6,136 nt of DNA from JAUWQU01 sp964605095 (GTDB lineage Bacteria > Planctomycetota > Phycisphaerae > SM23-33). The translations under genes and the position numbers were made by a program. The stretch is taken from the NCBI GenBank assembly GCA_964605095.1, contig CAZSBS010000279.1, positions 1 through 6,136 on the forward strand, read 5' to 3'. Below the pieces are notes generated by a model. It saw only the letters and a program-made list of their open reading frames with translations. It was not told the origin of the DNA and did no database searches. Positions 1-4,750 of the stretch are shown here, one piece after another. Positions within the stretch are counted from its first letter, which is position 1. Every line of letters begins with the position of its first letter.

Positions 1-232
1 GGGGTTTCCCAACGCGGGAAAACCGCACGCGACGCGGAACAAAACACCTACTTATAAAATAGCTAGAACTGCACTGGTCAAGCCGGCCCGAGGAAAGGAA
101 GACCCGAACAAAAGCCTCTCACCTCGCAGAACCGCTCTCTTGTCGCCGATCCATGACCTCCTAGCATTGCTGTATACTACCACTGCTGGCCGGTGTTGTC
201 AATGACCAAAAGCAGAAAAATGAGAGTTTTTC
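1..232. other. Intergenic region with no recognised gene
   Basis: I find no convincing protein gene or RNA gene here. The only open frames are very short; one on the minus strand starts with ATG at 154 and has just 11 codons, with AGGAGG too close to the ATG to be a normal ribosome binding site. On the minus strand a TTGACA (197-202) lies 17 bases from TAGTAT (174-179), a weak candidate promoter firing off the left edge. An AT-rich patch at 49-62 could belong to another leftward promoter, but its spacing is poor. I looked for the missing C-terminal part of the neighbouring GcvT-like gene and did not find it. Confidence 0.5.
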
Positions 233-294
233 CCGCAGATAAACGCAGATATAAGACACCTCTCTTATCTGCGTTAATCTGCGTTAATCTGCGG
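233..294. repeat. Hairpin-forming dispersed repeat built of ATCTGCG units
   Basis: The left arm CCGCAGATAAACGCAGATA (233-251) is matched, with one mismatch, by the reverse complement of units in the right arm, which begins TATCTGCG at 266 and ends at 294. The right arm holds a perfect tandem 10-mer, GCGTTAATCT, at 271-280 and 281-290. An inner stem can form between CGCAGAT...AAGA and TCTTATCTGCG around the loop CACCTC (257-262), with a two-base bulge on the left side. From general knowledge, ATCTGCG-rich repeats of this kind occur scattered through many bacterial genomes, including planctomycetes, where they give rise to spurious short proteins. The repeat supplies the stop codon of the GcvT-like gene at 274-276. 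Copy number elsewhere cannot be seen from this window. Confidence 0.75.
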
Positions 295-1056
295 ATAATC
301 TGTTTCTTCCTGGGCCTGCTTCGCGGATGCGAGGGCCTCTATTCGCAGGACCTCGCGGGCATCCATCCCCGCCGGCGGGAGGGCATTTGGGCCAGCCTTG
401 GCGGTGATGAACTTCCACGCCTGGCCAGCCAGCATGTTCGGCAGGGTCACCTCCAGCGACCACAGGTCGGTCGCGCCGGTGCGGGCGGCGATGTAGTTGG
501 CGATCAGCATCGAGCCGACCTTCACCGCCCCGTCGGCCATGCCGGAGGCCTTGTCCGGCAGGAAGCGGTCGAGGATCTCCGCGCCCATCGGGCCGACGAT
601 GGCCAGGGTGGCTGTCTTGAGGGTCTGGTCGTCGACCTTGGCGTCGTATTGCCCGGCATGGGCCTGGAGGTGTTCCAGCACGGCCTGGCGACGGCAGGGG
701 CTGCACGTCAGCACCCACCAGCCGTCAAGGCGCATGACCGTCACCATGTCGATGACGCCACCTTGCGGGTTCAGCAGCAGCGAGCGGATGGCGGTGTTGT
801 CTTCCTGCCTGGCCACGTCGGCGGTGCAGAGGCGTTCGAGCATGTTCAGTGCCCCGTCGCCGCGAACGCGGATTCGCCCATCGCAGGTAAGGTCCATTAC
901 CGCGGCGCGGGTGTGGAGCTGGAGGCACTCTTCGGCGGGCTGGCCGTAGTCGGCGGGCACCTCCCAGCCGTCGCGCACGACCATGCGCGCGCCGGCACTG
1001 ACATGGTGCTCATAAAGCGGACTGCGATTGGGCTGCACGCCGGGCTGCTCGGCCAT
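274..1056 (-). CDS. GcvT-like aminomethyltransferase, C-terminally truncated
   Basis: This 260-residue protein resembles the N-terminal two thirds of the T protein of the glycine cleavage system and other folate-binding GcvT-family proteins. Family features are RSPLYEHHV at the start (11-19), GARMVVRDGWEVP (22-34), an RIRVRGDGAL strand-turn (61-70), LLLNPQGGVID (93-103) and REVLRIEA (234-241). GcvT normally carries two acidic residues in GGVIDD; here only the first is kept (D103) and Met follows. Family members usually run to about 360 residues. Here similarity ends at the RIEA motif, and the last 19 residues run into the dispersed repeat, so the C-terminal barrel domain is gone. The ATG at 1056 has a strong AAAGGAG (1063-1069) six bases upstream, and the Nif3 gene ends 34 bases before. 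It may be a decaying gene; a shortened but working folate binder is less likely. Confidence 0.8.
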   Translation of the reverse strand: MAEQPGVQPNRSPLYEHHVSAGARMVVRDGWEVPADYGQPAEECLQLHTRAAVMDLTCDGRIRVRGDGALNMLERLCTADVARQEDNTAIRSLLLNPQGGVIDMVTVMRLDGWWVLTCSPCRRQAVLEHLQAHAGQYDAKVDDQTLKTATLAIVGPMGAEILDRFLPDKASGMADGAVKVGSMLIANYIAARTGATDLWSLEVTLPNMLAGQAWKFITAKAGPNALPPAGMDAREVLRIEALASAKQAQEETDYPQINAD

Positions 1057-1090
1057 TTATTGCTCCTTTGCACTCCACTTCTCACGCTTC

Positions 1091-2227
1091 TCACGCCGTC
1101 ACGTACGGGTCGCGGTCGCGGGCAGAGTCTATCACCTTGAGCTTGCCGAGCATCTCGGCCGCCCGTCGGGCCAAATCGCGAATGCCTGGCCGCTCGGAGT
1201 GTCCGTGGCCCAGGCACAGCACGGTAAGCCCGCCGGCAACCGCCTCCAGAGCGTCGTGATAGCCCATCTCGCCGGTGACGTAGAGCGTGGCGCCCGCCGC
1301 GGCCGCCGCCGACCAGGCCGAACCGCCGGCGCCGGTAAAGACCGCCGCACATCGCACGAGCCTGCCGTGCCCGTCCGTCTTGCCCGCCGCCCTCGGGGGC
1401 CCAAGGCCGGCCGGGGATGCGACCTGAACGTGCGGCGCGCCGGTGGCCTTCTTCAGCCGGGCAACGATCGACCGCACGGTCATCGGCCGCGCCAACGTTC
1501 CGACCCGCCCGCCGCCGCAGCCAGGCGGGAAATCCTCCAGCGGGTAAACGTCGATGGCGGGAGTCTCGTAGCTGTGGGCGGCCGCGATGGCCTCGCACAC
1601 GGCCGGGGCCTTGCAGCGCGGGCATACGACCTCCAGCCTGAGCTCCTCGACCACCTCTTGTCGCCCGGTCCGGCCCACGGTGGGATGCGCGCCCGCCCGC
1701 GGGCAGAACGATCCAAGCCCGTGGGCAAGGAAGGCGCAGCGGCTGTAGTTGCCGATTAGCCCGGCGCCGGCGTCGAACGCGGCGTCGGCGACACGGGAGA
1801 CATCCTCCGGCGGCGTGAATACGGCCAGCTTGCAGAGGTCGCGGCGAACAAGCGGCATGATGGCGCGGCGGTCGCCCAGGCCCATCGCGTCGGCCAGGAC
1901 GTCGTTGGTCCCGCCCGCGGCGTTGTCGAGATTCGTGTGGGCGGCGTATATCGCGATGCCGCGGCGGATGGCCTCGTGGACCACGGGCGAATCCTCAGCC
2001 GTCACGCGGGCGATGCTCTTGAAGATCACCGGATGGTGGGCGAGGATCATCTGCGCCCCGGCCTTGAGGGCCTCAGCCAGCACAGGTTCGGTTGCGTCCA
2101 TGCAGACCAGCAGTTTCGTCACTCGCCGCTGGCTATCGCCGACGAGCAGGCCGACGTTGTCCCACTCCTCAGCCAGGGCTTTGGGGGCAAGCGTTTCCAG
2201 CACGCGGACCACGTCGGCTACTTTCAT
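1091..2227 (-). CDS. Nif3-like dinuclear metal center protein (DUF34, YqfO type)
   Basis: This 378-residue protein belongs to the Nif3/YbgI/YqfO family, cytosolic ring-forming proteins with a two-metal site. Their biochemical role is unsettled; GTP cyclohydrolase I type 2 is a common but doubtful label. Visible motifs are EEWDNVGLLVGD (20-31), AHHPVIFKS (63-71), AAHTNLDNAAGGTND (95-109), TGEMGYHDALEA (318-329) and GHGHSE (340-345). The expected metal ligands are present as H64, H65, D101, H341 and E345, with the last two spaced as in the family. An insert at about 130-235, ending HSYETPAIDVYPLE, matches the extra PII-like domain of the longer YqfO-type members and explains the length. The insert also has a CPRC pair (C202, C205). 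The start is fixed by AAGGAG at 2235-2240, seven bases before the ATG. The ATG overlaps the aminotransferase stop as ATGA, which implies translational coupling. Confidence 0.93.
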   Translation of the reverse strand: MKVADVVRVLETLAPKALAEEWDNVGLLVGDSQRRVTKLLVCMDATEPVLAEALKAGAQMILAHHPVIFKSIARVTAEDSPVVHEAIRRGIAIYAAHTNLDNAAGGTNDVLADAMGLGDRRAIMPLVRRDLCKLAVFTPPEDVSRVADAAFDAGAGLIGNYSRCAFLAHGLGSFCPRAGAHPTVGRTGRQEVVEELRLEVVCPRCKAPAVCEAIAAAHSYETPAIDVYPLEDFPPGCGGGRVGTLARPMTVRSIVARLKKATGAPHVQVASPAGLGPPRAAGKTDGHGRLVRCAAVFTGAGGSAWSAAAAAGATLYVTGEMGYHDALEAVAGGLTVLCLGHGHSERPGIRDLARRAAEMLGKLKVIDSARDRDPYVTA

Positions 2228-3105
2228 AACGGGGCTCCTTCACCAGAGAGGCCGCACTCGCGGTCCAGCAGTTCGCGGTAGGCCTGCATGACCCATCGCG
2301 TTACGGGTCCCGGCCTTGCGCCGGCGACCACGTGCCGCTCGATCTGAACCACCGGGCGAATGCCGGCGCACGAACTGGTCAGGAACACCTCCTGCGCATC
2401 CAGCAGTTCGCGGATGGTCAGCGAGCGATTGTCCGAGCATGGCACGTCCATGCTCCGGCAGAGCTCCAGCACCGCATCGCGGACAATGCCGGGCAGCACC
2501 GGCGTTCGCGTCGGCGGGGTGAGAACCTCGCCGGCCAGAACGATGAAGACATTGCACGTGCATGCCTCGGCCAAGCGGTTGTCCTCGGTGAACCACAGGG
2601 CCTCATCGGCGCCCTTTGTCGCCGCCTCCTGGCGAGCGAGGATCCGCGGCAGATAGCAGCCGGTCTTGCAGCCGTAAACGGGCGGACCCGACCCCTGCCG
2701 CAGCGAGGAAATCACCACGCCAATCCCCTTTTCGTACCACTGCGGCGGGTAGGCCGGCAAAGGCGAGGCCGTAATGAGCGTCGTCGGCTCGCCACCGTTT
2801 ACGCTGCCCGGCGTGAGCGTGATCCGCACGCGGGCCTCGGTCAGCGAGTTGGCGGCCAGAAGCTTCGCCGTCGTGGCGGCCAGGGCTTCCGGCGTCGCGT
2901 CGGTGCGTATGCCGAGCATCTGGACCGTGTCGAACAGCCGGCAGAGGTGCCTGTCCAGCCGGAACACCACGCCATTATGCGCCAGGGCCGTGGTGTAGAC
3001 CGACGCGCCGTGAAGAAAGCCCGCGTCGGACACGCTGACGCCCGCCTGGCCTTGGGGCACGATCCGCCCGTTGAGGAAAACATTCAACTCGCCCGTCTCG
3101 CTCAT
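2224..3105 (-). CDS. Class IV PLP-dependent aminotransferase (BCAT/DAAT/ADC lyase-like)
   Basis: This 293-residue fold-type IV PLP enzyme carries LNGRIVPQGQAGVSVSDAGFLHG at its N-terminus (11-33), RLDRHLCRL (49-57, phosphate-side Arg), YGCKTGCYLPRILARQEA (144-161) with the likely PLP lysine K147, GADEALWFTEDNRLAEACTCNVF (165-187) with E180 near the cofactor nitrogen, and VLPGIVRDAVLEL (203-215). Branched-chain aminotransferase, D-amino-acid transaminase and aminodeoxychorismate lyase (PabC) share these motifs, so substrate cannot be assigned. A folate-related lyase role would fit the GcvT-like gene in the same operon, but that is inference. I chose the ATG at 3105 because family similarity starts at once after it. 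The frame stays open up to 3309, but that part is not family-like and runs into the toxin gene. No Shine-Dalgarno is visible; a weak promoter lies just upstream, so the mRNA may be leaderless. Confidence 0.9.
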   Translation of the reverse strand: MSETGELNVFLNGRIVPQGQAGVSVSDAGFLHGASVYTTALAHNGVVFRLDRHLCRLFDTVQMLGIRTDATPEALAATTAKLLAANSLTEARVRITLTPGSVNGGEPTTLITASPLPAYPPQWYEKGIGVVISSLRQGSGPPVYGCKTGCYLPRILARQEAATKGADEALWFTEDNRLAEACTCNVFIVLAGEVLTPPTRTPVLPGIVRDAVLELCRSMDVPCSDNRSLTIRELLDAQEVFLTSSCAGIRPVVQIERHVVAGARPGPVTRWVMQAYRELLDRECGLSGEGAPL

Positions 3106-3112
3106 GGCTAAG

Positions 3113-3141
3113 AGTTTACACCGCCGCCGGGCCGGTGAAAA
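3113..3141 (-). promoter_or_regulatory. Possible promoter of the aminotransferase operon
   Basis: Reading the minus strand, TTTTCA (4 of 6 matches to the -35 consensus) is followed after 17 bases by TAAACT (3113-3118, 4 of 6 matches to the -10 consensus). The -10 ends seven bases before the ATG at 3105. That would place the transcript start at or within a base or two of the ATG, agreeing with the absence of a ribosome binding site. The match is weak and it could be chance. Confidence 0.3.
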
Positions 3142-3232
3142 CCGGCAATTTTGGCAAACGTGCGGCCAGTGCCGGGATGTCGAGTACACGGGGAATCGCC
3201 ACGGAGCAGGAAATCCGAATAGGGCGGGGGGT

Positions 3233-3601
3233 TCAGTCAGTAGTTGTTGGCGGAATAAACAACCCTTGGAGTTTCTCCGCCAGTTGCCGCATGGTTTCGA
3301 CGGGAACAACTCCGAGCCTTCGCCTGACTACAACGCTACTGATCGTCATTGGCTTAGACCACTTCACGGACGACGAAACCCGAAGCCCTGTATTTAGGAA
3401 AAAGGCATCGGTTTCATAGATTGGAAACCCGAAAGGGTCGCCTGCATCCACGCGCGAGCTAAGCGGCACAACAACAATATCTTGCCCTTGGTTGAATCTT
3501 GGGTGGGAAACCACCAAAACGGGGCGCTGCTTTGCCGCACTTTGGTCGGTAAACGGATAAGCCACTAATAACACGTCGCCGTATTTATAATGATTGGCCA
3601 T
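3233..3601 (-). CDS. MazF/PemK-family type II toxin (putative mRNA endoribonuclease)
   Basis: This 122-residue protein matches the MazF/PemK toxin fold. It opens with YGDVLLVAYPFTDQSAAKQRPVLVVS (7-32), continues with DIVVVPLSS (41-49), and ends with a VKWSKPMTISSVVVRRRLGVVP segment (79-100) that corresponds to the usual strand and conserved loop before the last helix. R26 and S48/S49 sit where MazF enzymes carry the catalytic Arg and Thr/Ser, so activity looks preserved. Such toxins cut single-stranded RNA in the cytoplasm at short motifs. The ATG at 3601 starts the family similarity. Starting 22 codons earlier adds residues unlike the family and deepens the overlap with the antitoxin. The gene overlaps the end of the antitoxin gene by 17 bases and is last in the four-gene operon. 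Its base composition is AT-richer than the flanking metabolic genes. Confidence 0.87.
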   Translation of the reverse strand: MANHYKYGDVLLVAYPFTDQSAAKQRPVLVVSHPRFNQGQDIVVVPLSSRVDAGDPFGFPIYETDAFFLNTGLRVSSSVKWSKPMTISSVVVRRRLGVVPVETMRQLAEKLQGLFIPPTTTD

Positions 3602-3791
3602 CGTCCCGCTTGTAAATATCCTCGGCTTCGTCGTTCCAGAAATCCAATGTGCCAGAGACTTCAACAACGTTCATTTGGTCAATCGTGTTTGCCTCAGATG
3701 GGAAAACAACGACCGTAGGCGGAATTGGGCAGAAAGTCATTGAACTTAGCACCATTCTGGGCGGGATCTGAATCACTTCTCCTTTGGTCAT
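3585..3791 (-). CDS. Putative antitoxin of the MazF/PemK-like toxin
   Basis: This 68-residue protein sits directly upstream of the toxin and overlaps it by 17 bases, the standard antitoxin-first arrangement. Its tail TLDFWNDEAEDIYKRDD (48-64) is an acidic, aromatic segment of the FW(D/N)xxxDxxY type, which I recognise from small partners of PemK/MazF-like toxins and which would be the toxin-neutralising part. Upstream of it are a Pro- and Val-rich stretch (10-31) and no visible DNA-binding domain. The ATG at 3791 overlaps the stop of the DUF6941 gene as ATGA, and AGAGGAA at 3797-3803 is well placed as ribosome binding site. The assignment rests on position and the tail motif, not on full-length homology. 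Later Met residues (13, 18, 40) could also serve as starts. Confidence 0.72.
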   Translation of the reverse strand: MTKGEVIQIPPRMVLSSMTFCPIPPTVVVFPSEANTIDQMNVVEVSGTLDFWNDEAEDIYKRDDGQSL

Positions 3792-4216
3792 TTCTGTTCC
3801 TCTCCCGTTGGTGGTTGCATCTCAATTACTTCAAATGGTCGCATTACGAGTAAATGCGTGTTGCTCCAGAAACGAACATAATACGTTCCTGGAGTTGGGA
3901 ACGCCACATTCACTAGAACAAAACACATATCGGCAATGGCAAGTGGGTCAACTGTGTCCGGAAACTTGCCTTCTGCCACGACTACGGGTGTATCATTCTC
4001 CGCGTGTATGATCTCCAATTTGGCAGATGAGGACGGGCGCAAGCCCGTAACCGACACAAAGACAGCCATCTTTGGGTGGACGATGGGGCATTTCCCAAAT
4101 GTCTGCAAATTGCTAAAAAGGCCGACAAGGGCCGTCTTTCCAGTCGAGTGCTCTTGGTAAATATCATCGCAGATGACAAGGGCGATTATGCTCGGCTTAA
4201 CCGTTGGTTCTGTCAT
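3788..4216 (-). CDS. DUF6941 family protein (function unknown)
   Basis: This 142-residue protein resembles the DUF6941 family: an opening IIALVICDDIYQE strand followed by GKTALVGLFSNLQTF (26-40), a HPKMAVFVSVTGL strand (47-59), an alternating strand region around KLEIIHAENDTPVV (66-79), and a closing FPTPGTYYVRFWSN (105-118) with a short C-terminal tail. The pattern suggests a compact beta sandwich with no signal peptide or membrane segment, so it is probably cytosolic. No biochemical role is known to me for the family. It is the second gene of a four-gene operon: its start overlaps the end of the ribbon-helix-helix gene by 20 bases and its stop overlaps the antitoxin start by 4. This packing implies it is made together with the toxin-antitoxin pair. 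Only a weak ribosome binding site precedes the ATG, consistent with coupling. Confidence 0.7.
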   Translation of the reverse strand: MTEPTVKPSIIALVICDDIYQEHSTGKTALVGLFSNLQTFGKCPIVHPKMAVFVSVTGLRPSSSAKLEIIHAENDTPVVVAEGKFPDTVDPLAIADMCFVLVNVAFPTPGTYYVRFWSNTHLLVMRPFEVIEMQPPTGEEQK

Positions 4217-4457
4217 GGTTTATGCCCACATTCCCTTTATCGGACGTTTCGCTCACATCTTTAGTCGAATGCACGTTTTCACTCGGCAACTGTCCTGCGG
4301 CCTTATGCAACTGGATGCGAATCCACACAGATAGTCCCTGATTCGCCAGGTCCGCAGCATACTTGAACGCCTTCTTTTCGTCGGCATCAACTCGCAGATC
4401 AAGGCGTTCGCATTTTCGCCATTTCTCATTCTTACGCGGCCGTCCTCGTTTCGACAT
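4197..4457 (-). CDS. Ribbon-helix-helix DNA-binding protein with AT-hook-like N-terminus
   Basis: This 86-residue basic protein begins with KRGRPRK (3-9), an AT-hook-like minor-groove motif, followed by a CopG/Arc-like ribbon-helix-helix unit at about 17-54. In that unit the strand ERLDLRVD is followed by a helix through DEKKAFKYAADLANQG and a second helix VWIRIQLHKAA. The last 30 residues are polar and look disordered. Such proteins commonly repress their own operons, and this is the first gene of the toxin-antitoxin-like cassette. I chose the ATG at 4457 because the predicted promoter places +1 exactly on it, which would make the mRNA leaderless. A GTG start at 4472 is possible but falls at the edge of the -10 box and has no ribosome binding site. 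The gene overlaps the DUF6941 start by 20 bases. Confidence 0.75.
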   Translation of the reverse strand: MSKRGRPRKNEKWRKCERLDLRVDADEKKAFKYAADLANQGLSVWIRIQLHKAAGQLPSENVHSTKDVSETSDKGNVGINHDRTNG

Positions 4458-4463
4458 CACCCC

Positions 4464-4491
4464 ATTGTACACACGAAAAACCTTTTGTCAA
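4464..4491 (-). promoter_or_regulatory. Sigma70-type promoter of the four-gene cassette
   Basis: On the minus strand a perfect TTGACA (4486-4491) is followed after 16 bases by TACAAT (4464-4469), 5 of 6 matches to TATAAT. Six bases separate the -10 box from the ATG at 4457, so the expected transcript start coincides with the A of the start codon. That makes the first gene probably leaderless and accounts for its missing ribosome binding site. Confidence 0.7.
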
Positions 4492-4499
4492 GTCTTGAC
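4487..4499. promoter_or_regulatory. Perfect 13-bp palindrome overlapping the -35 box (candidate operator)
   Basis: GTCAAG-T-CTTGAC is a perfect inverted repeat with a one-base centre and shares five bases with the -35 hexamer. Small dyads of this kind are typical binding sites of ribbon-helix-helix repressors, and such a protein is encoded directly downstream. Bound protein would block RNA polymerase. The site and its ligand are inferred; only the symmetry and position are seen. Confidence 0.55.
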
Positions 4500-4524
4500 T
4501 CCTGCTTTTCTGTGTGCACGATAA

Positions 4525-4710
4525 ATGCGTTGTGAGAAAGCTAAACAGAGACAAGAGAACGTGCCCGAGCCAATGCGCGGTGCGTTCGGGTACGGCAACA
4601 CATGGACCTGAACGGCCATTGAAGTCAACACGAAGTTGGTCTTGGCATATCTCGTTGGCGTAGGTGACGCCGGCTACGCGACGGAGTTTATCCGCAACGA
4701 GGCGGGTTAG
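4525..4710 (+). pseudogene. Remnant of an IS1-like transposase with in-frame stops
   Basis: Plus-strand translation gives KAKQRQENVPEPMRGAFGYG, then NTWT, a TGA stop (4609-4611), and TAIEVNTKLVLAYLVG followed by DAGYATEFI, ending at TAG (4708-4710). This matches the middle of IS1-like transposases found in planctomycetes and other bacteria, where the conserved run is FGYGD-x-WTWTAID-x-x-TKL-x-x-x-x-VG-x-RD. The TGA replaces the second Trp of WTWT (TGG to TGA). The residue aligning with the first catalytic Asp is Glu. No intact N-terminus is present (TAA at 4522-4524) and no terminal inverted repeats are visible, so the element is dead. The fragment lies between the ABC-GNAT gene and the cassette promoter. 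A 104-codon minus-strand frame across it is a shadow. Confidence 0.72.
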
Positions 4711-4750
4711 AGGGCTGGACTCTTCACTTCTCCCCCCCTCCGCCATCGCC

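Noticed and set aside
3..24. Inverted repeat GGTTTCCC / GGGAAAACC at the left edge
   Set aside because: The stem is short with a bulge and no T-tract, and no gene end can be seen beside it.
193..1140. Long plus-strand open frame of 315 codons
   Set aside because: It is antisense to the GcvT-like gene, whose protein has clear family motifs, and its product is a low-complexity Gly/Ala/Arg/His-rich shadow typical of high-GC DNA.
897..1625. Minus-strand open frame of 242 codons
   Set aside because: It lies within the Nif3 gene in another frame; the Nif3 frame has all metal ligands and a strong ribosome binding site, and this frame is Arg/Gly-rich without motifs.
3131..3146. Stem-loop GCCGGT-GAAA-ACCGGC as a terminator
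   Set aside because: The stem has a GNRA-type loop but no T-tract on either strand, and on the minus strand it lies between the toxin stop and the aminotransferase start, within the suggested promoter spacer; it may be chance.
3106..3309. N-terminal extension of the aminotransferase to 3309
   Set aside because: The extra 68 residues are Cys/Arg/Pro-rich, unlike the family, and overlap the toxin gene; similarity begins directly after the ATG at 3105.
3602..3667. Earlier toxin start at 3667
   Set aside because: The 22 extra residues are not toxin-like, and this start would increase the overlap with the antitoxin from 17 to 83 bases.
4560..4594. Imperfect stem CGTGCCCGA / TCGGGTACG as a regulatory hairpin
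   Set aside because: It falls inside the transposase remnant and encodes conserved residues there (VPEP to FGYG), so coding ancestry explains it better.
4609..4611. Stop-codon readthrough or recoding of TGA in the transposase fragment
   Set aside because: The fragment lacks both ends and has a Glu at the first catalytic Asp position, so decay is the simpler reading.
4432..4746. Minus-strand 104-codon open frame after the ABC-GNAT gene
   Set aside because: It is antisense to the IS1-like transposase remnant and crosses the cassette promoter and the start of the RHH gene, so it is best explained as a shadow.
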